Shown here piece by piece: positions 27,969 to 43,100 of a stretch of 64,000 bases of DNA. The position numbers and the translations under genes were made by a program. A model generated the notes under the pieces. The model worked only from the letters and a program-made list of their open reading frames with translations, was not told the origin of the DNA and made no database searches. How positions within the stretch are numbered: the stretch's first letter is position 1; every line of letters begins with the position of its first letter. The stretch is from Alviniconcha marisindica. Its lineage: Eukaryota > Mollusca > Gastropoda > Provannidae. Location: NCBI GenBank assembly GCA_018857735.1, contig JABMCL010001863.1, positions 124,001-188,000 of the forward strand, read 5' to 3'.

Positions 27969-29528
27969 GGGGATGGGTGTGGTTGCCTCCCTAATGTAAC
28001 ATAGATATTAAATCAATTCCAGTTCTCCCTACATCACCTCAAATGCCACAGTGGGAACACATAAATGCCAAATTCGATACGGATTATACTGCTTTGAAGA
28101 AAAGTGAATCTACAAACATTTTAACTATACAAGTAAGAGAACATCTAAATAATAAATATCAAAATCATATTAAGATTTTTACTGATGGTTCCGTTCTGGA
28201 CTCATTAGACAGTGGAGCAGGATTCGTTATTCCTGAATTAAAAGTGCAAAAATCTTTTTACTTAGGGAAGGGTTTTTCCATATTTACATCTGAGTTATAT
28301 GCAATATTAATGTCATTAAACTACATATGCAATATTCAGTTAGCAATATATAATTTTGTGATCTGTGTTGACTCAAAATCAGTTCTCTGTGCATTGAAAA
28401 GCTGGAACTGTAAAATGAGAGGGGATATATTTTATGAAGTAAAGTATTTAATACATTGTATCATGTACAAGGGTATTGGGATTGAGTTTTGCTAGATACC
28501 ATCTCATTGTGGTCTTTATTGGAATAAAATATCAGACAAATTAGCTAAACAAGGTGCAATGAAAAACATGTCTGAGATATCATCCAATAACCTACTACTA
28601 TCATCTCATGAGATTAATTCACTACTTAAGAAGACTATATAAACAAATTGAAAAAAGTTCATTTGCGATATCTTCTTGTTCTAGATATTTGTCAAGAGTA
28701 ATATACAAGTGATGTTTAAATTCATGGAACACTAAATATTCACAGAATGTGACATGCATTTGTAAAAATATCTTATCTGTTAAACACATACTGCTTGAAT
28801 GTCCTTTACTACAGTTATTTCAGAAAAATGGATATGACTTAAATGCTTACAACAATGTAAGAGATATTTTGTATAATACTGATGTTACTAATATTGTCAG
28901 ATCGATTATTCATTGTCCTGTGGGAAAATTAGTATAAATAATAATTATATGTTGTTGTTTTTTGTTTTGTTGTTGTTGTTTTTTGTCTAATATCACCTCG
29001 CTGTGAACAGACATAAAATAAAATATTGACTGACTGATTGATTGCCTCCCTAATAAACAAGCAAATAACAAGAAGGGGGGTGGAGGTGAATTAGGGAAGC
29101 CAGACTTTCAGTTTGCTGGCATGTTTTCAAGAGACCATTACCACGAGTGAGGCATGAGTTTCATACGAGTATCGCCCCTTGCCAACTGGTATGTCTCGGG
29201 CTGCTGTTCAACAGAGGCGAGCGCACAGTCATTTCACTCAACGAACATTAATTTTTAGAGTTAAAAGTATGGGCGAAGAAAAATGGACAGCTGGTCAGGG
29301 GCACAAAGGCTGAACTTGTCTGTTGTAATTTGTCATGCTTTATTTTCCCACAATGAGGAGCAATTTCATTAGAGGGGCTTCAAAAGGGAGAAGAGAGAAA
29401 GACTGAAGAAAGAACTCAAACTTGAAAACTTTATTTTACAAGGATTGTAGTTTAGGTTCAGTCAAAAAGCTAACAACTAATCCTTACTAAGCAACTGATG
29501 AGTAAATATAAAATTACAGGCACCATTT

Positions 29529-29619
<91 letters not shown>

Positions 29620-30468
29620 AGAATAGACAAAAGTATAAAGACACAGGTCAACAGGCATATTCACACTAAACACACAGGTAAACAGCTGCTGTACTCATAC
29701 TAAACACACAGAAACAGGCACAACTCATAACAGTTGTAGCAACAACCAAGTATTACACATAAATGCAGCACTGAAGACCTTGCTGCCCCACCCTAACTAA
29801 TGATACAATTTGATCAAATCAATTCACATCCCAAGTATAATTTAATAACTAAGATTACATTTAAAATAAGTTTTTGAGCAGGTGTTTTATGAGGACAGTT
29901 TTAAAAGAGGAAGCAGAATCAGTTCAAGTCAATCTCTTTATTTGCTTATTTAACAAAACTTTTCATAAATGGTAATAAAAATCAAGTAGACATTTAATGA
30001 TTTATTCACAGTTACTTGTCAGTTAGTGTTATTTTCCTCTCAGAACACAGAAGCACACATATGAATGAAACTGAAAAGTAAGTATCATATATGTGCAACA
30101 AAATGTAAAACCACAAAACTACATCAATCACTGTGTGAGGACTGCATTTTGTGAATTGCATTTATTTATTTTTAAGCACAATGCATGCATGCAGCTTGTG
30201 TGTATGTGTGTGTATATATGAGTATGTGTGTTGTTTTAATTGTTGTACTCTTAATCTGTGGCTGTATTTATTTGTACATTAATTTTTAAAATAAGTACAA
30301 TGCATACATACCAGTCAGTTGTGTGTATATATGTGTGTGGGAGGGGGGAGGGTGTGGGGCAGGTTGGGGAGGTGTTGTTATGTGGGTATATGTAAGTGAG
30401 AGAAAGAGATAGATGTATTTTTAATCTGTGTCTAAACTGACTTGCATATTTTAGCAAAGTGTATGTAT

Positions 30469-30509
<41 letters not shown>

Positions 30510-30532
30510 GCACACATGTACAGTAATACTAA

Positions 30533-30580
<48 letters not shown>

Positions 30581-33500
30581 TCAATAGTTAATGCACTAGG
30601 CCTACACTATTTGTTATAATTTATGTTTGTTTGTTTTGCTTGTGGCCATAATTTGAATTTCCTGTGTTTACATAGGACAAATGAATATTCTTGATTCTTA
30701 AAAAGCAGTATATGTATAGATATAAATTGTATATTGCTGTAATGCACTGTTGCGATTCAGACCTCTTTTAAGTTTAAAGAAATGTTTATAATTTGACTGG
30801 AAAAATAAAATGATGTGAGAAGCCAAAAGGTAAAACTCAGGCCACATTCCTTACACTAAGTTAGTAAGTAGCAGTGGGTGTAATATGAAAAGCTCTATTC
30901 TGAACTACTCCAGGCTTTTTAGACAGAAAAAATAATTAAATGTGGTGCTTGTCAGTGGAAAGCAAATGTCATCAAAACCACTGTCTCACTCAAACCTTAT
31001 ATTTACAATCTGCCATATAAAGGCACAAACACACTCAAACACAGTTGGCATACATGCACCAACAGGAGACTTTGGTCAGGAATGAAAAATTAAAGATTAC
31101 AAAATAAATTAAAGGCACACTGCTGATAGGGTTAGGGCTAGGATTAGGCCACATGTCTCATTGTAGCATAGAAACAATAATGATAGCACATAGGCTTAGT
31201 GATTTTGTTGTGAATCCTCTTTAAATATACACCCCCATCCCAATTTTTAGGATACTGAAAGAATTTTGTCTGAAATAAAGTAAATAAAATAGTATAAAAC
31301 AAAGCTGTGCGGATTATAGTGGCAAACATGCTGTCACTTTTTTGACCAGTGTCACTGAGCAGCGACCACCTAACTTTCTGCTGTTTCTTGTCAGCAGTTA
31401 ATCTGTGCAACTTTAATTCACATCCCTCCACCTCCTTTCTTTGTAGTTCAAACAGCACACACAGTATCCTTCCCCATGGTAGTTACTTTTTAGTACTGCG
31501 GTTGATCGAAACTGCCTTCGCTCAGGTGACACCCAGTAGGCCTAACATAGCTGCCGGAACGTCCCAGTCAACAAACTTCCACCTTACACAGGGGCAGAGC
31601 ACTCTAAAATTTCCTCTCATGGGAATGGTCTGAGCAAGTTAAAATACAGAAAACCTTCTTGTGTTCTGAGACAAATTTATCTTTGAGCAGGATAGAAGAA
31701 ACAATAGTTACATCACATCAATAATCAATACTAACGTTTCTGACTTCCCTTCAGTAGTCCATCTTAACACTCTTCACACTCCCTCCATCCCCTGTCCTCC
31801 TTGTCCCTTCTCACACTTCCTCCCTCTCTCTCTCTCTCACCATCACCCTCACAAATTATAATATACATTCATGCACACTCAACACACATGCATGCATACC
31901 GGTATGCTTGCATGCATGTGGGAAACCACATTCTTATTTTGAGGATACTCACTCATTCGGTAAAAAGGTTCTGGTTCTGCAGGAACATGGTAAAGATGAA
32001 GCACTCTTCCTTGCTGTACCTGGATCTCAGAAGGCCTGAAATCCCAAAGCATCCACCTTTATAAGTGTACCTTGGCAAAGCTGACTTTCTTCCAACTACA
32101 AGGGGCATGTGTTAAAAACATAACTGCTCACCTTCACACAGTGCTTGCACAGTAAAGACAGTTAGTCTTCATACAGTGGCTGCCGCAAAGCATATGGGTC
32201 GAGCAGAGAGAGGGAAAAAGTGTCAGTTGCTAGCTGCAGCGAACAAGCAGGATGAATGGTTTCTGTAGAAAGAGACAGCTTACACATCAACAGCAGTGGG
32301 CTCAGAGTCTAGCATGTATTGGAGTGGGAATGTATTGAGAAATCATGTGTATAGTACTTGTGCATCAAAGTGGGTGTGTCTTGAATGTGACCATGTGACA
32401 ATCATGCACATTATTTTGTACATCACAGTTAGTCTGTTTCAACAGGTTGTGCATGGCACTTTGTACATCAAAGTGGGTGTGATCTGAGAGGTCAGGTGTG
32501 CATGCACACTTTGCTCACTGAAGTGGGTATAATTTCAGAAGTCATGAGCTGTGTTCTGTCCTGTCAATGTGCTTGGTAGAAATATGATACATTAAGCAGA
32601 AATTTGTTCCCAACCAAAAGCTGATTTTAAGTTTGTTTGTGCAAACCCAAATCCACATTTTTTTTCATCATGAAGACAGAGGTATGGGAACTGTCAGCAG
32701 TTCCTCAAATTTCTGTGTTTGGGCAATCAAATATATCAATAATATTTCCAAAGACTTTTTTATCTTTTTCTTTTTTTGTTAGAGTGATGTTTCTTCAGTT
32801 GGTTTCATCGTATTCTTAAATGGAATGTAAGTTGAAAATGGCTGAAAGTAACAGGAAATGGCAGCGTTTGCAGTACCTTGGACACCCTTTTCACCAGTAT
32901 GGTTTGAAAAAATCAAAAAAATCAGTGCAGTAATGTCTTTTAAACTATACTGTGAAATTACTCAAGTACTGAAGAGGGATGTACCAGTCTGGTTCCAATC
33001 ACACTGACACAGGGTATTGACTGATTTTAGGATAAAAGAATGAAATAATAAAATTAAAATAATAAAAACGGCTTTGAAAGTTGGACTTTTCTCTTTAGAA
33101 CAACCTGATTTTATGCTGTCAAATGACCCCAGGTGGTACTGATTTGAATGTAGTAAAAAAAGCAATTGGGGGGTGGGGGTGGTGGGGGGGTGCACCTGGG
33201 CCCCCATAGTTTCAGAGTTTTTTATTTGGACAATTTCCATGCCTGGCACTGTCCCACACCATTACCTGAATCAAATAGCCTTCAGACACACTGACTGCAG
33301 TTAAATAAGTATACTGACCACCGTGCCGCCTGCTGTGGACCCAGCTCCTTCGCCAGTGCATACAAGTTCCTTGGCTCCCGCAGTCTGGGAACCTGCTCAT
33401 GCAAAAGTACATTACTTAATAACAATGTAGAACAGCCACATGTATATGAGCTTCTCCTTTTGTTGAATGTCAAACTTCATGACACCAAATGCTTTTACAC

Positions 33501-36500
33501 CCTAACTGGAAGACATCATGATCAAAACAAGTCCCTTTAAATTCTAAAAACAAAAAACAAAAAGTAGCAAAAAGCCATAGCTTGGAAGGTAAGTCAAAGT
33601 ACATTCAAACTGAAGCGGCAACAAAACATACTTTACTGCTGTAATACTGTTTATGTACAGGTACATCTGTCAATAAAATTACTCTTGGGCCCCACTCCCT
33701 CAACTGTAGTCATCCTGGGCAGATCATCATGACTACCTTATGCAGAGGATCCAAATAATAAGGTTCAAAAGAACGCTATTTATTAGGACAAAAACACAAT
33801 CTGCAAATTTTCAGGGTAATCCCCTTTATCAAACTAAAAAACAACACTTAAACAACAGTTAAATTGTGAAAAACAATGAAAAATTAGATGAAAAGCTAAA
33901 CCACTTATGTTCTTTTCCTGACTGAACAGGAAAACAACATAGCTCAGTCAAAAACAGATAAGTGATTCAGCTCTTCATCTCATTTCTCATAGTTTTTCAC
34001 TGTTTAACTGTTGTTTAAAAGTTGTTTTGTAGCTTGATGAAGGGAACAACCCAGAAAATGTGCAGACTGCATTTTTGTCCTAATAAATAGCATTCTTTTG
34101 AACCTTTTACATGTTTGGATCTTGTTTTAGAATGCTAGCATTCATTCTTGTTTCAGATTTTGTTTAAAAAAAAAGTTTTTACCATATGCACAACATCTAC
34201 AAACCAACACTGCCTGATAGGATGATTAAAAATGTTTATTACCATTCTCCCAGATTCACAACTGTAGATAAGTTGAGTTGTTCGCATAAGTTCCTCCTGA
34301 AGTCGGTTGTCTGAAATACACAGGTACGCACATCAGATTCACACAAAACTTACACCCTTTTCCAGTGCATAAAATACCTGAAAAACAAACAAACAGAAAC
34401 CACATTTCTTTCAGAGAGAGATGAAACTGATAAAATAAAATAAAAGTAACTGGCAAGGTCCATGATCATATACAATGCTGAATAAAGAGACAGGTGCATT
34501 TTTATCTTTGCTGCTGATCTTTGAACAATATGAAACAAATTAAGTTTGTGCATGCAGGCTATTCTGTTTTCCCTTGGTTGCTTGCAGGACCATTATACAA
34601 ATTAGTAGCTTGCAGGACCATTATACAAATTAGTCTAGAAATACAGTCACATGCTAGAGAGAGAGTTTTCTGGAACAGTGGTGATAAATGAGGTGGGGGG
34701 GGGGGGGGGGAGGACAGACAGACAGACGGAGGGGTTGGGGGGTGGAGGGGGGGGGAGATTTAAACTGTACTTGGACCATTTAAAAAACAAAATTTAATCA
34801 GTAAGAACAAAATAGTTGTGACTGTGTATAAAACTGTGTCTCAGTGGTCAAAACAAATTTAGGAACCAGAAATATGTGAACACTATCATAGCCAACTCTT
34901 TCTCCTCCACAACATAAACATAATGGAGCAAAAACAGCAATTATTTTGCCCACTATTCTATGCTACCACACTGAGTTGGTTAAAATAACAGACAATTTGT
35001 TTATATGGCTGTGCTTTCTAAGTTGTTGGCTACAAATGCACTGATGACTGTGCATTGCTTACAGTAGATGCACAGCAGCAGTGATCATACTACTGGCCTA
35101 GAATACAATGGCAATGCCAAAACAAACCATAAATTCAGCGATAATGGGACTGACAGCTTAATGTAGGGCATTTTCTAACAGCAAATACATAAAACTTCTT
35201 ATTTTTCCCATGTCTACCAATACAGGTGCTTAAGTCTTATTTAGTATGGCTCTAAAGTTATTTGGTAGGGCTCTGAAGCCCAGTAAGTGTTTGAACCTTA
35301 AACTCCACTAAGAAAAAGGACACCACACCAAGCACATCTGTTCAGTACAGAGAACTGGTACTGTAGTGAGACTCCCATATTAAAAGCAACAAAACTGGCA
35401 ACTCTCTTCTGGCCTCGTAAGCTTTCTATATGAATATATTTTTTACTGCACGTTTACTTTTTCATGAAAATTAACCATGTTACAAACAAGCTGTGTTTAC
35501 ATCACTTTGGGATGTTTGGGGCAATCTTTAAAAGGGAGGTCCTAAAGATATGAGTTAATGAATAAGAGCATACACTGGATCACAGTAAGCACTACCTGAG
35601 TGGAACTAATCCATTGCTGCATGGTAACATACACAGTATGTTCCACATGGAACAGCAGTACACTCAATCACAAAACAAAAACAAAAACAGTACCCAAAAC
35701 ATGGTGGTTAGTCAGTTTCTCTTATTCCTGTTGTTGATTGTATAATTTGGCCATAAAATAAGCACTGTGACTTGCTTAGCGGACACTTGGGGTCTTTGGA
35801 TCTGTGATTGGCTTCTTGCTCTCCCCCCCCCCCCCGGAAGTTGGTCATAAAGGGGCTGTTATTTCAACTGAAAAGAACTGACAGAGGCAAAGAAAACCAC
35901 TGATGGAAACTTCATCCATTTCTATTTTCCTTCTTTGAGTGATTGTAAGATACCATTACAGTGGCAAAGTTACACACACTCTCCCACTTAAAACACCAGG
36001 TCTGAAGAAGAGCATGCTCCAGCTAAAACTATCAAAAGCCCTTTTTGCTGACTCCTGAGACTGACGGTGGTGCATGCTCTTGTACATGGTGCCTATTTTG
36101 CTTCCCTTTCTGTTAAATTATCCTAGGACAAAGAGTAATGAAAATTATGCAAGAAAAACATAAATGATATTTTTGGATCAAAGAGTTAACTTCTATATAT
36201 ATCTACTCTACCAATCAGAAACAATATATATTGTAAAATGTCAATATGTATTGTAAAATGTTGATTTGCCTTATTTGCCAGCCCAGTTCTCTGAAAACTC
36301 TCCTATCCTAAAAAATAAATAAATAATAATAATAATAAATATACAAAAATAAAAAGTCATAAACTGATACAAAAGTGTTTTCTACAAACATAAGAAGCAG
36401 ACTGAATTGCCTATGTATGTTTCTGAGCGAAGCATGTGAAGCTTTTCATTCTGCTATAACTTAAACAGCAAACTTAATTCTGACAACTTTAAACTCACCC

Positions 36501-39500
36501 TCAGGTAAAACCAGTTGGTTTTCACTTTTGCTTTCCTCTGGAATTTATTGTTCATGATTAATTTTGTTTTTGTTTTAAACTCATTTTTAAAGACTTAAAA
36601 ATGCAACATTAGGGCCCTATAACTTACTACAGGAGTGCTATGTATAACAATAAATTAAAAACAAAAACAAAACAAAAGAACATCATCTTAAAACAACCTA
36701 CACCACTCAAAAAAGATAAGTACATCTTTAGTCTGTTTAGTTTGAAATTTGTAGTGACAGCAAATTATGTGAATAACAAGCAATACCAAAACAAGGGATC
36801 ATCAATCAATTGCTACACTGGGATGGGACGTAATTTTTTCAGCAGAAATGACAGATGTATACCTATTAAACTGTAAGTATTTAGACTAATAAACTTTCAT
36901 CTGATAACAATAATAATGACAACAACAAAAAATTATAATGAACATGACTGGTATCCATTCCATCCCCATGTTACAACAGCAGCACATGAAAGATCCTGGG
37001 CACTCTACATATACCCTATGTATGTGGCTTTGAATGAAATGACACTGTAAAGTGATGCATGGTTGTATGGTGTACACAGAATGTATGCTGAGACAGCAGC
37101 AGTTTCATGTGGCACCACCCATGTAACAACCAAACGGTGCTGTAAGTACACCACTTTGGTTATATTCAAAATGTGCTATAAACGGCAGCTGATATCTACA
37201 GGTCCCCATGTCAATCATAGAGACAAAATCCAGCAAAGAGGACTCATACCTGTCAACTTAAAGAGGCCAGAACCATATCTGTCATGCAAGTTGATCAAGC
37301 TGCAGTCTAACAAGGCCTTGTGGGGCTTCTTTACTGGCAAGGGGTAACACCGCCCTTTTCTCCTCCGCTCCTCTTCCTCATCCTCACTAGGGGTGGAGCT
37401 TGAAAACTTTTGCAGGATGTAGCTTTCATCAGAGAGGTCTGATGATAATGATGACCCATCAGATTCAGGTTCCACTGTGTTTGCTGCTGGTGTCATTGCT
37501 GAAGAGGTCTTGGAGGAGGTGACTGCTGAGGAAACTTCTACACTGGAGCCTTCAACAGCACTGCTCTTCTGACTGTCAGTGTCACTCCTGGAGGCACCAG
37601 CACTGCTGCCCTCTAGTGATGCTCTATGCACAGGAGTTCTCTTAGGTTTCTGTTCTGTTGGGCATCTTGAACCATCAGAGGACTTTGATGACTGACTGGT
37701 ACTTTTCATCCGCATTTTCCTACTTTCCTTCCTGTTGACCTCACTGTCTTCTCCACTGTCATTTTTGCTTTCTTCCCCCTGATCATTTTGGTCCATACCA
37801 CTTTCACCTGCTTGTCCTGTGACCTCTTCAGTGTCTTCTTTACTGTCTTCACTGTGTCCATGTCCATACTGACTGGACCTACAGCGGCCTTCTTTCACAC
37901 ATTTTTTACCTTTTGCTGACCAAGAAAGACTGTCTGGCAGAGAGCTACCAGTGTCATCATTCCTTTCTTTTCCAGTCTTCTTCTGTTCGTCAAGTACTTT
38001 GTTCAGTTTTTGACTGTCTGCAGAAGATGAAGCAGACATATGATTTTCACTGTCACTTTGATCATCACTCCTGCTTGTGTTAGAACCACTCCTTTGCTTC
38101 ACTCTGCTTTTCTGTTGTCCCATAGTTCTTCCTGTTGAAGACTTTGAAACGCTGCTTGTTTCACAGCTTTCATCCTCATCTTGATCCTCATTATGGACAC
38201 TTCCATCAATATTATCAGCTTGGTCTTCATCATCTGAGCTACTTGCTGCTTTCTTACTTTTGTATGTCTTCATCACTTTATGACCAAGTTCAGCATTATT
38301 GCCAACACTGTCGTGTGTATCAATTGTTCTTTCACTGTCATCAACATCATCTGTATCACAAGCACAGGCAGTCTTCTGGTTGGGGGTGATCTTTGTTTTT
38401 CCTGTCCTCTTTATCACTACAGAGACACTGTGTGTTTTCTCATTTTCATTCTCACTGCCATCCTCCTCACCATCCTCATAATCCTCCTCTTTGTCATTGT
38501 CACCACCATCTTCTTCACCACTGCTGTCTGAAGCAGCTTCCTGCTTCTTTCTTGTCTTCATCTTACAAGGTTTTCTTTTTGTTGTGGTGACTCTCTCTGA
38601 GCCATCACTGTCACCACCATCATCTTCCTCTTCCTCACCTCCATTACTGTCCACAGCCTCTTCATCTTCTTGCTCCTCATTACTGGAATCAGTGTCAGCA
38701 CGCTTAAAGTGATGTGCTGCCCGAGACTGCTTGCTTGGTGTCTGCTTTCCCTTTGACCTGTTGGGCTTCTTGTCATCTGCTGTATCTGACTCGGATACAG
38801 AGCTGCTGCCCAAGTCAGACTCTTCAGATCCTGAGCCAGAGCCAGCCTCACCATCATCTGAACCAGATCCTGAACCAGAACCAGACTGTAGATCGTCTTC
38901 TTCAGAACTCATTGCACTGTTAGGATGTTGTTGACTTCTCCAGCATTAAAGACTCAAACAGGAAACAAATCAACTAAGAAAAACTCATGTGAACCAGTCT
39001 AAGTCACCAAAGGACAGATGATTTGACCAATATCTTGCAGTGTACTGATACTGGCAACAATGTAGATAGTTCCAGGCAGCAATGCCAGCCCAAAGCCACT
39101 GACTCAAGACTCACCCTGTCTAACAGCTCATATACGCAGTGCATCCACTGTACCATGAGATGCTTCCCATGAATATTCTACGCCTCATGCTACATTGATG
39201 AAGCAGCGAAGAAGCCAGGGCTGTCTAATCAAGTCACATTGTGTTACTCCACACAGACTCATTGATTTTTACCCATCTCTACCATCTCAATGCAGCAAAC
39301 GAAGTGCACCGAAGTAAATAAACAATAACATAACAATCTGATGACCGTTGATATCAGTTCTCCTGGATCAAATCTAAACTCAGGTACAAGTCCTGGTCCT
39401 TTGTTTTCCTTTCAGTGGCTAGTTAACTTGACAGCAGAAAAGCCAGGGGCCAACAACAGTCAGAAGTTATTTTAGCTGTTCCTGAATCAAGGTCATTATG

Positions 39501-40125
39501 TACAACTAACAAATCCTTTTACCTTTAGCACCTTTTAGACCATTCTCTATATTAAATACACATCTCATGACCAGTGACTACCCATTGGGGCTACCCGGGT
39601 CGAATTGCTATCAACACAACTCTAGTGTATTGTGTGTATTAGCTGCCGTGGAAACCCCCGCCCACAGAGCTGTGCTGTGCACAGAGAAGTCAATAAGCCG
39701 ATGCTCAGCCTGCAATCACACAACACTGCCCATACAAAGTGCCGCTGCTCAGTATCCAAAATCAATCACAACTCAATTAGTTCTCATCAATCACATCCTG
39801 CAGCCTTCTCCATGCCAGCCAATACTACAATGAACAACTCTGGCTTTTCTCAGACTCACTTCTAGCTGACATAAGGCTATTATTGATGTGCTGATATATG
39901 TATTTGCAACGTACAGTGCACCTCATTCTCTGCTCTAACCACTTTTTACATGCAACTTCAGGTGCTACAACTGTGGTGTATTCAAAGCTAGCATTTGAGA
40001 GCAAAGGCATTTTTGCACCACAGTAATCACACCCAACCTTTAATCATTTATGGACTCTCCAGTTACCATGGCTAAAGGTACTGCTAAACCCAACAATGCT
40101 AAAATCCATCACATCCATCCATGTG

Positions 40126-40179
<54 letters not shown>

Positions 40180-43100
40180 AAATGTCAAATCATGCATGTG
40201 TGCAAGCATACATGCATACCTGAGAACATACTCAAGGATAATATAAATAAGTTACAAAAGCAAACAAACAAAAAACCACCTGAAAACAACAATAAAATAT
40301 AAATTTAAAAAAAAGGAAGAAGTAAATAACAGATAAAAAGAAACAGTTAAAAAGAAAGCTCTTTATATAGAAAAACACAGGGAAACCTGCTAATTTGTAG
40401 CACAAATGACTTTGACTCAGGAACAGACAAAGAGTTATGGTACAATGGCCAGAGATCATGCTAGACATTTTTCAAACTGGTGTGACGTCTATAAGGTGAC
40501 AAAAGTAGTTCATGGAAACCAGTCAGATAATCAATGTAACCAGTCAGATACTCGGCCATCAATATTACTTACTAGCAAACACCCTGCTCCCTTCCCTGTC
40601 TAAAACACACCACACACACACACACACACACACATGTACCCTGCATGTTTGCATAAACACACACACAATGCTCTCTCTCTACGCTGACCTTTTTTCTTTT
40701 TTCTTTATATTTTTAAAACCAGTCAAACAAAATAACAGCCATGTATCTGACCAATTGCTGTTTTTTTCTCTGTGGTATATGCTGATCTTAACTGGTAAAA
40801 TACTGGAAATTAAAGTTAATGCAAACACTGAATGACAATGTCAATGAAAAGGAGAGAAACAGAGTGCACTGAATTATCGTATGTGAGGGGATCAGTGTTT
40901 GCTACAGTGATCCAATCCCACTTTGGAAAAGGAGGACTGACCTTCTTGTTCAAACATCTGCATACATAATATATCCACAGATCATTGAAGGATGTCACAT
41001 TTTCTCATTTTACATCACATATTTTCTTGGCATCATGCACATACACATCATACTCTATTACCCAACCAACATGCCATGATGTCTTTGTGAATGAAGCTAA
41101 GGTAAACCTTTTCATTAGCTTTATTGTCTGTTACTAAGATGAAAAGTTATGTGCCCCAATTTTTAATGCCCTAATTGAAAAAGACATTTTTCTTAACTTT
41201 TGTGTTTTGATCAGTTAATTAAAGATTTTTTTTTAGAAACTGGCAGCCAACCTAGTTGCTTTTCCTTTGAAGAACAAAAAAATTACAACTAATAAAAACA
41301 AATAACAATCAAGATATTAAAAACAACAACACACACAACAAAAACTAAAAAACAAACATAACAACAACACAGCATCATTTGATGAAAGCACTCACCATTG
41401 CTTTTGTCATCATCAGAATCAGAGTCAGATTCTGAGGAGCTGCTACTGCCCTCCCCATATGCAAATGTTTTCTCCCATTCATTGTACTGCTGGAACCCAT
41501 TCCGGTAGTTCTGGTTGCGACCTGACAAAAACATTAAATGCCTGTACAGGTATGCACAACCTGCAAACACGAAGAAGAAACAAGACACTGGAAAGAGAGT
41601 GAGAGCCTAAGATAGACTTGGCGTAATGCCTCTTTATGATTACAGATAAAAGCAGACTTATGTGAGCAAGTGTGTTTTGTACGAGTTTTTATGGTAACCC
41701 CTCCCTGGTTATCATATCCAAGCAATTTCATTAACGGTACTGCTAGTAAACTGTGAACAGGAGCAGACGATTTGTTTCGAAGCACAGTGTATATAGTGTG
41801 ATGTCACACAGCCTTCACACAGTATATGCCAGATTCAAATCTATTTTTTCCCCATTACATTGTGACCGCCTGTTGTTTGTTACCTACTCCTTTTATGCAC
41901 CACGCCAAGTGTAATAGAATTTGGCATCTTAAAATGTGTACATGTTGTTTATTAAGATGCAGGATCAAGCTAAATCAGCAGCCGATGCCTCGTTCTCTAA
42001 ACATGAATAGGTCTATTTTTATAACTATTGCTTGCACAGTGCAGCCTTCTCTGTTTAGTAGTGAATCATTGTTTTGACTTGATTAAAGTAATTCTGAGTT
42101 GATCAATGCTTTGTAGTATAATATTTTGCTTAATTGACTTCATGTTTAGTGTTTATTTTAGGTCAAAATTAAGTACTCAGTACTGTAGAAGGTACATTTT
42201 ATTAATAGACTACTTGTTATCAGAGATGTTGCAATAAGGTAACATCCCCAGGCAAAAGGTCATGCCGATTGTATTGATGCTAGACTATGAGTGTGTCTTG
42301 CTCCTTACACTGAACATTGTATTAAAATTATTATGTACCATTCTAACCATCCAAGTGTGCACTTTATTTTGATGTAAATTTTATTAACATTAATATTTTG
42401 TACACTCTGTCAGCTGTGATTTAGTGGTACAAATCTATACGAATCTGCACATGACAGGTGCAAGCCACGCTTCCTATGCTTATTGTAAATTAACTAAGTC
42501 ATGTTTGTACATTCGGTTTACATGGTTTAAAGGATTGTAACTTCAGCTTTCATTTGATGTTTTTCATGATTTAATCAGTCTAGTTATTGTTAAGAAAATT
42601 GTATTTGTGCAGGCTGAGGAAACACAAATGTTGTCCATTTTGTGGTCCAGAGGGCTGATTTGATTGCAGCAAAAGTGTGTTTTCTTTGCGGCCAACACTC
42701 CAGTGTTATATATGTGTGCGAGTGAGCTTTTGTGTGTGCTGGAAAATTGTCTGCTGCAAAACAAACCCTGATTGCTGTACACCTGAAATCTACTGTGGTC
42801 TCCTCTTTGCCTGACTCCACTGCCTGTCACATTCCTTCTACCACTGCACACCATCACACTTAGTTGTGGTGCTGTATACCGAGAGGATCTGCCAGGCCAT
42901 GTGTATCCCAGGAGCCTTGACCCAAAGTTACTCAACTGTCAACAATCCCATAGTGCTAGATGGCTGGCAACATGGAGATAAAAACCAGACCAGAAGAAAA
43001 GAAAAAACTGATGTACACTGAAGGAAAAACTCTCTAGCCCCTTGGTGAACACCAGCATGCTGTCACTGCCATATTCAACCCACAGTGTTATTCTAAATAG

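Noticed and set aside
38135..38934. Several plus-strand frames opposite the acidic exon
   Set aside because: Shadow frames of the Ser/Asp/Glu-rich minus-strand code.
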